Origin: DSWT01 sp035373625
GTDB lineage: Bacteria; Chloroflexota; Anaerolineae; B4-G1; SLSP01
Direction of reading: 5' to 3'
DNA length: 64,000 nucleotides
Assembly (NCBI GenBank): GCA_035373625.1
Contig: DAOSNS010000003.1
Span: 124,001-188,000 of the forward strand
Part shown: positions 58,168 to 64,000 of the stretch, one piece after another
How positions within the stretch are numbered: the first letter of the stretch is position 1
Layout: every line of letters starts with the position of its first letter
Program-made: the position numbers and the translations under genes
Notes under the pieces: generated by a model
What the model saw: the letters and a program-made list of their open reading frames with translations, nothing else
What the model was told of the DNA's origin: nothing
Databases searched by the model: none

Positions 58168-58842
58168 ATGGAAGTACGCCAGATGTTGAAAATTGCACGG
58201 CGCTGGTGGTGGCTGGCGCTCATCCCTGTCATCGTGGTGGGCGGCTATGTGGGATTGACGTACCGTAAACCGGCGACAACCTACCAGGTGGTGATGCGCT
58301 TCACGGCAGGCAGCGAACCGGCGGCGCTTTCGGTGGATTACGACCGCTACTATGCCTGGCTATCCTCGGAGTACATCGCCAATGCACTGGCCGACATCGC
58401 CAAGACAGGACGCTTTGCCGAAGCCGTTGCGGCACGCCTCGGCACCCAGGGGGTGACGGTCACGCCGGGTGCCATCCAGGCGGCCATCGCCAGCGATAAC
58501 GCCCAATCCATCTTCTTCATCTATCTCACCTGGCCCGATCCAGAACAGATTACCGTCGTCGCAGAAGCCGTCAGTGCCGAGTTGACGCAAAACGGCGCCG
58601 CGTATTTTCCGCAAATTAAGGGCGTGGGGATTGCAGCGCAACGTGTGGACTCACCGATGCCCATCGCCCTGCCGCCATCGTTACGCGCGCAATTGCTCGG
58701 ACCGGCATTGCGCCTCGCGCTGGCCTTTGCCGTCGGGCTGGGGTTGATGGCATTGGCTCATTATTTCGACCCGCTGGTCCGCGAACGCGCCGAGGTAGAA
58801 CAGTTGAACATTCAAGTACTCGCTGCTATTCCCAGGAAATAG
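58168..58842 (+). CDS. Chain-length determinant (Wzz)-like membrane protein
   Basis: 224 aa. Membrane segment at ~14-30 (WWWLALIPVIVVGGYVGLTY), an extracytoplasmic region of ~145 residues, and a second segment (LGPALRLALAFAVGLGLMALAHYF) with a short basic-acidic tail: the two-helix plan of Wzz/polysaccharide co-polymerases. Preceded by CAGGAGGTGCG. It probably tunes surface polysaccharide length or export. There are no glycan genes beside it except the GT39-like gene 4 kb away. Confidence 0.75.
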   Translation: MEVRQMLKIARRWWWLALIPVIVVGGYVGLTYRKPATTYQVVMRFTAGSEPAALSVDYDRYYAWLSSEYIANALADIAKTGRFAEAVAARLGTQGVTVTPGAIQAAIASDNAQSIFFIYLTWPDPEQITVVAEAVSAELTQNGAAYFPQIKGVGIAAQRVDSPMPIALPPSLRAQLLGPALRLALAFAVGLGLMALAHYFDPLVRERAEVEQLNIQVLAAIPRK

Positions 58843-58863
58843 GGAATTCCTCAACCTATAAAA

Positions 58864-58891
58864 AAGCCGCGAGGGGGTTCCCTCGCGGCTT
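58864..58891 (-). terminator. Bidirectional terminator between wzz-like and glutaredoxin genes
   Basis: AAGCCGCGAGGG and CCCTCGCGGCTT form a perfect 12-bp stem with a 4-base loop. On the minus strand a TTTTTT run follows at once; on the plus strand TAAAAT. Confidence 0.85.
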
Positions 58892-58910
58892 AAAATCGGA
58901 ACGACGCTTG

Positions 58911-59168
58911 TTAATTCAAGTTCAATAGACGATCAATCTTGGGACGGTCAAACCCCACCACGATTTGATTATCAATGCGGATCACCGGCACACCCTGTTG
59001 CCCGCTCATGCGCACCATATCGCGCGCGGCCTGCATATCCCGCGAGACATCCACATCCGTAAAAGCTATGCCACGCGAGCGCAGGTATTGCTTTGCATGA
59101 CGGCAGTGCGGGCACGTCGGCGTCGAAAAAACAATCACTTTGGGTTGGCGCTTATTCTCATTATTCAT
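58911..59168 (-). CDS. Glutaredoxin-family protein
   Basis: 85 aa, VIVFSTPTCPHCRHAKQYLRSRGIAFTDVDVSRD at 11-43 with the CPHC active site, and GVPVIRIDNQIVVGFDRPKIDRLL at 59-82 with the cis-Pro and GFD motif. Of the NrdH/mycoredoxin size. It likely reduces small disulfides or supports ribonucleotide reductase, which suits nrdR just next door. GGGAGAGTGAACG precedes ATG. Confidence 0.92.
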   Translation of the reverse strand: MNNENKRQPKVIVFSTPTCPHCRHAKQYLRSRGIAFTDVDVSRDMQAARDMVRMSGQQGVPVIRIDNQIVVGFDRPKIDRLLNLN

Positions 59169-59208
59169 CGTTCACTCTCCCACAATATAATAGATTTTTA
59201 TAGTTCTT

Positions 59209-59236
59209 ATTATAGGCCGGATTGGCGTTTTGTCAA
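59209..59236 (-). promoter_or_regulatory. Consensus promoter of the glutaredoxin gene
   Basis: On the minus strand TTGACA (59236-59231), 16-bp spacer, TATAAT (59214-59209), 41 bp before the ATG. Both hexamers are perfect. Confidence 0.75.
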
Positions 59237-59371
59237 ATAGGCCAGTACGGTAAAATCTCTCTATTCCTGTCAGTAGATTTAGCAGATGCGACACCATTTG
59301 CTATATTCCGTGAGTATGTTATAAATTGTGAGAGAAATCATCCTTCAGATGGCGAACAAAAGGGGGACACT

Positions 59372-59827
59372 ATGAAATGCCCGTACTGTAGCTCCGAACA
59401 AACCCGAGTGATTGACTCCCGCCCCGACGCGCAGGGCAATGTGAGAAGGCGACGTGAGTGTGAGAGTTGCGAACGACGGTTCACGACTCTGGAACGAGCC
59501 ATTCTCACCACCCCCCTGGTCATCAAGCGTGACGGACGGCGTGAAGAATTCGACGCGCACAAGTTGATCTCCGGGCTGCGTATCGCCTGTGCGCGCCGCC
59601 CCATCTCTGCCGAAGCCCTGGAGCGGATCGTCGAGCGTGTCGAGTACGCCATCCGCCAGACAGGCAAAACCGAAGTGCCCAGTCGCGTTATCGGCGACAT
59701 CGTCATTGATGAGCTGCGCCAACTCGATGAGGTAGCCTATATCCGCTATGCTATTGTGTATCTGGGCCTGAGCGACCTGGAAGCCATCCGCAACGAGATC
59801 GAACGTCTCCGCAGTGGACAGCACTAA
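59372..59827 (+). CDS. nrdR: Transcriptional repressor NrdR
   Basis: 151 aa, the standard length. Zinc ribbon MKCPYCSSEQTRVIDSR...RRRECESCERRFTT (residues 1-38) and ATP-cone (VIKRDGRREEFDAHKLISGL, then YIRYAIVYLGLSDLEAI). It senses ATP/dATP and represses ribonucleotide reductase genes, none of which is in the window. ATG 59372 has AGGGGGACACT; a frame to 59222 is non-coding upstream. Divergent from glutaredoxin. Confidence 0.97.
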   Translation: MKCPYCSSEQTRVIDSRPDAQGNVRRRRECESCERRFTTLERAILTTPLVIKRDGRREEFDAHKLISGLRIACARRPISAEALERIVERVEYAIRQTGKTEVPSRVIGDIVIDELRQLDEVAYIRYAIVYLGLSDLEAIRNEIERLRSGQH

Positions 59828-59842
59828 ACAAACCGGAAATCA

Positions 59843-59882
59843 CGCGGGGCGGGACATAGTCCCGCCCCGCGCTGTGTTTTGG
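59843..59882 (+). terminator. Terminator of nrdR
   Basis: CGCGGGGCGGGAC and GTCCCGCCCCGCG form a perfect 13-bp stem with loop ATA (59843-59871), followed by CTGTGTTTTGG. Confidence 0.8.
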
Positions 59883-59895
59883 TGGGCGACAGCCA

Positions 59896-60372
59896 TCAAG
59901 CAATTGACACAATACGGAATTCGATGGTGCCGGCCGGCGCCCGCACGGTAACTTTGTCCCCTACCATCCGGCCCAGCAAGGCCATACCCAAAGGCGATTC
60001 GTGTGAGATTTTACCCTTTGCAGGATCGGCTTCCACCGGACCGACGATGTGATAGGTTTCCGGGTCGTCGTAGCCTTCTTCAACCACCGTCACCTGACTG
60101 CCAAGCGTGATCCGACCATCATTCGCACCCGGCTCGGCAATGACAACGGCGTTCCGTATCGCCAGCTCGAGTTCGCGGATGCGCCCTTCAAGAAAACCTT
60201 GCTCCTCTTTTGCCGTGATGTAATCGGCATTTTCCGATAAATCACCCTGTTTGATTGCCGCGCTCAGCCGTCGCGCCAGCTCGATGCGCCGCACGTTGAC
60301 CAGTTCATCCAATTCCGCCTTGAGTTTTTTCAGTCCCTCAGGCGTAACGTATACAGCTTTGTTTTCTCCCAC
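59896..60372 (-). CDS. greA: Transcription elongation factor GreA
   Basis: 158 aa. N-terminal coiled-coil (YVTPEGLKKLKAELDELVNVRRIELARRLSAAIKQGDLSENADYITAKEEQGFLEGRIRELE), including the DLSENADY tip acidic residues that reach the polymerase active site, then the FKBP-like C-terminal domain (GRITLGSQVTVV... SPLGMALLGRMVGDKVTVRAPAG). Start GTG with GGAGGTCAAT. It rescues backtracked RNA polymerase. 64 bp downstream of the peptidase gene on the same strand. Confidence 0.96.
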   Translation of the reverse strand: MGENKAVYVTPEGLKKLKAELDELVNVRRIELARRLSAAIKQGDLSENADYITAKEEQGFLEGRIRELELAIRNAVVIAEPGANDGRITLGSQVTVVEEGYDDPETYHIVGPVEADPAKGKISHESPLGMALLGRMVGDKVTVRAPAGTIEFRIVSIA

Positions 60373-60436
60373 ATTGACCTCCAGGAATCAAAGAATCAGC
60401 AAATTAAAGAATCAGCGAGTTGGTAAATCGGTGCTG

Positions 60437-61534
60437 TCAATCCGGTTTGACAATGAAAGGGCTGCGCGCCAGCGTCGTCAACGTTTCTGCGCCGTGGGGA
60501 GTGACCACGACGTTATCTTCGATGCGCACACCGCCCACGCCTTCAAGGTAGATACCCGGCTCAACGGTAAATGTCATTCCCGGCACGAGTTTCAGCGTGT
60601 TGCCGGAGACGATGTAGGGCGGCTCGTGAGTTTCCAACCCCAGGCCGTGACCGGTGCGATGCGTGAACTGTGGCCCGTATCCGGCAGCCGTGATGACGGC
60701 CCGCGCGGCTGCGTCCACATCCTGCGCCGCCACACCGGGCGCCACCGCCGCCCGGCCGGCTGCGTTGGCGCGCAGGACGATTTCGTGAACGTCTGCCAGC
60801 GGCGCCGACGGCTCCCCGAACACCACCATGCGGGTGAGATCGGAGTCATAGCCGTCCACCACGGCACCCCAATCCACCACCACCCAATCGCCGGGTTGGA
60901 AGGGGCGCGAGCCGGGATGCGCGTGCGGCATAGCACCGTTCGGCCCACCACAGACGATGGGGTTAAAAGCCAGCGCTTCTGCCCCATTCGAGAGCAACGC
61001 AGCGATCAAACGCGCCGCCGCCTCACGCTCGGTCATGCCAACGCACAGTTGCGGCACCCATAGCTGGAACGCGCGTTCCGCAACAGCAACGGCTCGCCGC
61101 ATAGCATCCAGTTCGGCGTTACTTTTTACCATGCGCAATTCAGCGAACAGCTCATCCGCCGGAATCAACTCGACGCCGGGGGCGTAACGCTGCAGGATAC
61201 GCGCTTCGAGCAGACGCATACGCAAAGCCTCCACACCCAGACGCGCCTCCGCCAGTTCCAGTGTCGCACACGCCTCGTGAAAGGCCAGTGCATAGCCCTC
61301 TTCGTCGGTATATGTAAAGACCTCAAATCCGGCAGATGTGGCCTTCGAAGCTTCGAACTCCGGCACGACCAGGGCCGGCGGTGCGTCCACGGGACACAGG
61401 GCCACAACCGGGCGCTCGCTGATGAAAAAGGATAGCCCGGTGATGTAGAAGAGATTCGGCCCCGGCATCAAGGCCAAAGCATCCAGCCCGTGGCGCTCCG
61501 CTAACTCGGCAAGCTCTTCAACGCGCATGTGCAT
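60437..61534 (-). CDS. M24-family Xaa-Pro aminopeptidase
   Basis: 365 aa. N-terminal creatinase-like domain (LALMPGPNLFYITGLSFFISERP) and C-terminal pita-bread domain with metal ligands Asp in VDWGAVVDGYDSDLTR, His in HRTGHGLGLETHEPP, and Glu in TFTVEPGIYL and GVRIEDNVVVT. It cleaves N-terminal residues before proline in cytosolic peptides. GGAGGGTGT lies before ATG 61534; ATG 61528 also fits and is better spaced. Confidence 0.95.
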   Translation of the reverse strand: MHMRVEELAELAERHGLDALALMPGPNLFYITGLSFFISERPVVALCPVDAPPALVVPEFEASKATSAGFEVFTYTDEEGYALAFHEACATLELAEARLGVEALRMRLLEARILQRYAPGVELIPADELFAELRMVKSNAELDAMRRAVAVAERAFQLWVPQLCVGMTEREAAARLIAALLSNGAEALAFNPIVCGGPNGAMPHAHPGSRPFQPGDWVVVDWGAVVDGYDSDLTRMVVFGEPSAPLADVHEIVLRANAAGRAAVAPGVAAQDVDAAARAVITAAGYGPQFTHRTGHGLGLETHEPPYIVSGNTLKLVPGMTFTVEPGIYLEGVGGVRIEDNVVVTPHGAETLTTLARSPFIVKPD

Positions 61535-61648
61535 ACACCCTCCAACAACTTGTGATACAATAGTTTTGGAAAAGAGTAATGAGTATGAATGATCGGCACC
61601 GTTAACCTGTAAACAAATGACTATACGACTATCAAACTATAAGACGAT

Positions 61649-62284
61649 ATGACGATGATCATCCAAATACCACTCGGCATGTTGGAAGCCAATTGTTATC
61701 TTGTCTACGACGCAAATGGCGGCGACGGTGTTGTTGTTGATCCCGGTGGGGATGTGGCCCCATTGCTACGCGAAATCGAACGGCAAAAAGTGACGCTCAA
61801 GGCTATCCTGAACACTCACGGCCATTTCGATCACATCGCCGGCAACGCCGATCTGGCCCGCTTCAATGTGCCGTTCGCCATTCATCCCGCCGACCGCGAT
61901 CTTCTCACGAATGGCGGCGGCGCAGCCTGGTTTGGATTGCCGGAAGCCCCCGCCGTAAACCCCACACTCAACCTCACCGAGGGCTTTGAACTCACCGTGG
62001 GTAAACTACGGTTGCGCGTGCTCGAAACGCCGGGGCACACACCGGGCAGCGTGTGCCTCTATCTTCCCGAAGCTCAAGCCCTGTTGACGGGGGATACCCT
62101 CTTCACCGGGGGCGTCGGGCGGACAGATTTGCCCGGCGGCAACCCGCGCGCCTTAACCGAGAGCCTCAAACGTCTGCTCAGCCTGCCCCCCGAAACGGTC
62201 ATCTATCCAGGACATGGGCCGACGAGCACGCTGGCTCAAGAGCGTCGCAGCAATCCCTGGCTCAGATGGATCGCTGCACAGTAG
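61649..62284 (+). CDS. MBL-fold metallo-hydrolase (glyoxalase II-like)
   Basis: 211 aa. Metal motif LNTHGHFDHIAG (HxHxDH at ~63) with the later His in TPGHTPGSVCLY, Asp in LTGDTLFTGGVGRTDLPGG and the final His in IYPGHGPTST: all seven ligands of the YcbL/GloB-like subfamily. Acts in the cytosol on thioesters or related compounds. ATG 61649 (or 61655) has no strong ribosome-binding site; the upstream 50 bp is an imperfect GACTAT/GACGAT simple repeat reminiscent of the 9506 minisatellite. Confidence 0.93.
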   Translation: MTMIIQIPLGMLEANCYLVYDANGGDGVVVDPGGDVAPLLREIERQKVTLKAILNTHGHFDHIAGNADLARFNVPFAIHPADRDLLTNGGGAAWFGLPEAPAVNPTLNLTEGFELTVGKLRLRVLETPGHTPGSVCLYLPEAQALLTGDTLFTGGVGRTDLPGGNPRALTESLKRLLSLPPETVIYPGHGPTSTLAQERRSNPWLRWIAAQ

Positions 62285-62332
62285 CGGCGGTGTTTACACA
62301 AAGGCTAAAGCTAAACTCTGATAGCTAATAGC

Positions 62333-62530
62333 TTACCCCGTAATCAGCCGCAAGAGACCGAGGAGGCTCAAACCGAGTTTGAGCGCGTCACCGGCCGTCG
62401 GCACAGGCAGTTGCTCCTTGCCGGTTGCGTCCACCTTCACATTGCTGTTGAAATACAGCCAGCCGGCCAACACCCCGACGGCCGCTCCAATCACCCCGCC
62501 GATTAACAACGTGCGTGTCCGATAATTCAT
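62333..62530 (-). CDS. Small membrane protein, unknown
   Basis: 65 aa with a glycine-zipper-like membrane segment (LLIGGVIGAAVGVLAGWLYFN), then VDATGKEQLPVPTAGDALKLGLSLLGLLRLITG, a second short hydrophobic helix. CAGGAGGTCACG precedes ATG. Its ATG overlaps the TGA of the gene upstream (ATGA). Similar small proteins accompany the next gene in a two-gene unit; function unknown. Confidence 0.75.
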   Translation of the reverse strand: MNYRTRTLLIGGVIGAAVGVLAGWLYFNSNVKVDATGKEQLPVPTAGDALKLGLSLLGLLRLITG

Positions 62531-62808
62531 CGTGACCTCCTGGAAACGATTTTTTCCGCCATAGTTGTTGTCATGCGCGTTTTGGCATGCACCTCAATTA
62601 AAGGATTGACGATCTTTCTGGATGCTTGTTCCACGTAAACATGCGCCTTCTGCGCATAAACCTGCCCCAGTCTGAGATACTGCCGGGCGAGTTTGTGGAG
62701 CCGGTACACACCATACGCCAACCCAGAAAACAAAGCCAGCGGGATCAAAGCCATTACCAATGCTTCCAGACTCAGAAAGATCAGCGCGATGTCCCGTGCA
62801 GTTCCCAT
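62527..62808 (-). CDS. Small membrane protein with amphipathic tail, unknown
   Basis: 93 aa from ATG 62808, preceded by CAGGAGGGATT. One membrane segment (FLSLEALVMALIPLALFSGLAYGVYRL) and a basic amphipathic tail (LHKLARQYLRLGQVYAQKAHVYVEQASRKIVNPLIEVHAKTRMTT) that looks helical. It is translationally coupled to the gene at 62333-62530. The frame extends upstream to 62862 only through simple-repeat DNA. Confidence 0.75.
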   Translation of the reverse strand: MGTARDIALIFLSLEALVMALIPLALFSGLAYGVYRLHKLARQYLRLGQVYAQKAHVYVEQASRKIVNPLIEVHAKTRMTTTMAEKIVSRRSR

Positions 62809-62948
62809 AATCCCTCCTGGAATCAGTAAATGGCGAATGGCAAATGGCAAATGGCAAATCACGTATCACCAATCGCCAGTCACCCAATACCAAGTATACT
62901 CGGTTCGAGAATTCAAACAAGTCCAAGCTACGCAAGCAAGTTGCGATT

Positions 62949-64000
62949 ATGCGTCTCTGCGGTAACATAGCCTCTGTGAAAACAAAATCGGGATATTGGT
63001 GGGCTGCTCTGGCGGCGTTGTTCCTGCTCGCGTTTACATTGCGCGTGTGGAATCTGGAAAGCGTTCCGCCGGGGTTGACGCACGACGAGGCTGCCAATGG
63101 GCACGATAGCGCGGCAATCCTGCGCGGCGTCCACCGCATTTACTTTCCGGTGGGCTACGGGCGTGAGCCGTTTTACAACTACTCCGTGGCAGCCGTGACG
63201 TTTTTCCTGGGCCAGGGGATTTTTACGCTGCGGATCACGTCGGTCTTCTGGAGCCTGCTCACGTGGACTGCCACCGTCGCCCTGGCACGCCGTTGGTGGG
63301 GATGGCGTGCGGCGCTGTGGTGCGGTGCGGCGCTCACGGTGGGCTTCTGGCCACTGATGATGGCGCGGGTGGGCCTGCGGGCGACGACATTGCCCGCGTT
63401 ACTCGCGGTCTCGGCGCTGGCCTACGAGTGCGCGCTCACTGCAAAAACGGTACCGCGGGCATGGTGCGGCTATGCACTGGCGGGCGTTTTTCTCGGCGCG
63501 AGCCTTTATACGTACATGGCAAGTCGCGGGATGCCGGCACTGTACCTGATGTTCCTCCTCGGCCTGGCTTTGTTCAACCGTCAACTCTTGCGCCGCACCT
63601 GGAAAGGAACGCTGGCCGTGGTGCTCCTGGCCGGTGCAATCAGCTTCCCACTATTCCATTACCTGGCGGTGCATCCTCAACTGGAGCAACGGATCGCGCA
63701 GCTCGGCGGGGCCATCGTGGCCTTCAAGGCCGGCAACTGGCGACCGCTGTGGAAAAACATCACCGATTCGCTGCCTATGCTCTTCTGGAAAGCCGATCCC
63801 TACTGGCTGTACAACATCGGCGGACGGGCAGCGCTGGAACCGCTACTTGCGGCGTTGTTCAGCCTCGGCTTGCTGCGAGCCGTGATACATCTGCGAGATC
63901 GGCGCAATTTGTTTGTCTTGTTGTGGCTGGGCGGCGGATTGGCGCCCGCGTTTCTTACGACCGTGGACTACAACACGCTCCACGCCATCGCCGCTATGCC
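62949..64000 (+). CDS. GT39/ArnT-like membrane glycosyltransferase, 5' part
   Basis: About 350 codons, running off the window end with no stop. Frame: start MRLCGNIAS or VKTKSGYWWAAL (GTG 62976). Hydrophobic segments alternate: WWAALAALFLLAFTLRV, TLPALLAVSALAY, GVFLGASLYTYMA, GMPALYLMFLLGLALF, GTLAVVLLAGAISFPL. The first external loop has PPGLTHDEAANGHDSAAILRG, where the Asp-Glu pair is the catalytic motif of PMT/ArnT-type dolichyl- or polyprenyl-phosphate-sugar transferases. Start choice is uncertain because neither ATG 62949 nor GTG 62976 has a good ribosome-binding site. Confidence 0.8.
   Translation, partial: MRLCGNIASVKTKSGYWWAALAALFLLAFTLRVWNLESVPPGLTHDEAANGHDSAAILRGVHRIYFPVGYGREPFYNYSVAAVTFFLGQGIFTLRITSVFWSLLTWTATVALARRWWGWRAALWCGAALTVGFWPLMMARVGLRATTLPALLAVSALAYECALTAKTVPRAWCGYALAGVFLGASLYTYMASRGMPALYLMFLLGLALFNRQLLRRTWKGTLAVVLLAGAISFPLFHYLAVHPQLEQRIAQLGGAIVAFKAGNWRPLWKNITDSLPMLFWKADPYWLYNIGGRAALEPLLAALFSLGLLRAVIHLRDRRNLFVLLWLGGGLAPAFLTTVDYNTLHAIAAM

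Noticed and set aside
62821..62862. Upstream extension of the small membrane gene through ATGGCAAATGGCAAATGG
   Set aside because: This is a short tandem simple repeat; a strong ribosome-binding site selects ATG 62808.
1..64000. tRNA, rRNA or riboswitch genes
   Set aside because: I saw no T-arm GGTTCGAATCC-like box, no rRNA segment and no recognisable riboswitch core on reading either strand; a covariance-model scan would be decisive.

Overview
The window reads as one stretch of a free-living, fairly G+C-rich bacterium, most likely a member of the Chloroflexota (Anaerolineae-like), probably a metagenome-assembled genome. The taxonomic call is inference. It rests on the gene mix (Thr-Pro-rich surface proteins, DUF4230, CHAT and formylglycine-enzyme-like fusions, YbhFSR-type efflux clusters, MoxR/DUF58/transglutaminase operon) and on intergenic spaces full of dispersed short repeats. 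Two 100-base runs of N (14753-14852 and 55756-55855) both lie inside copies of the same hairpin repeat family, so the assembly broke on that repeat.

Layout. 1-4 kb: end of an amidohydrolase, a creatininase-family enzyme, an amino-acid ABC ATPase plus a permease fused to an RDD domain, and a GNAT acetyltransferase. 4.1-14.4 kb: an efflux locus made of a TetR regulator with a consensus promoter and overlapping palindromic operator, four ABC-2 permeases in an A-B-A'-B' order, two ATPases and two HlyD-type adaptors; it ends in hairpin repeat array A. 14.9-24.1 kb: GH3 beta-glucosidase, MFS transporter, alanine dehydrogenase, a small membrane protein, a pentapeptide-repeat/DinB fusion, DegV and an LCP-family protein. 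24.2-37.9 kb: a pentose/furanose locus with two Gfo/Idh/MocA oxidoreductases and a GH127 beta-L-arabinofuranosidase on one strand. Divergent from these are a LacI regulator, a ribulokinase and a YtfQ-YtfR-YtfT-YjfF-type furanose importer, whose last permease carries an extra extracytoplasmic domain, followed by a lipoprotein. The shared divergent region holds a consensus promoter and four CG-centred operator-like sites exactly 13 bp apart.

37.9-49.5 kb: DUF2804 protein; an A+T-richer restriction-modification remnant (amino-methyltransferase plus an AvaI/BsoBI-like endonuclease that stops before its catalytic residues); Thr-Pro-rich lipoprotein; DUF4230; a CHAT protease-formylglycine-enzyme-like fusion; a fumarylacetoacetase-family hydrolase; a Thr-Pro-rich membrane protein and a sensor kinase; then hairpin repeat array E. 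49.3-55.2 kb: small Cys-rich membrane protein and an operon MoxR ATPase - DUF58 - TgpA-like transglutaminase - acyltransferase. 55.4-56.0 kb: hairpin repeat array F. 56.0-64.0 kb: RsmC-like methyltransferase, ferritin, small proteins, a Wzz-like protein, glutaredoxin, NrdR, GreA, M24 peptidase, MBL-fold hydrolase and the start of a GT39-like membrane glycosyltransferase that runs off the end.

The best candidates for something new are the A-B-A'-B' efflux locus with its 15-bp minisatellite in front of an ATPase, the 13-bp-phased operator array of the furanose locus, the permease fusions (HisM-RDD and YjfF plus extracytoplasmic domain), the decapitated AvaI/BsoBI system, and the hairpin repeat family whose paired loops are mutually complementary.
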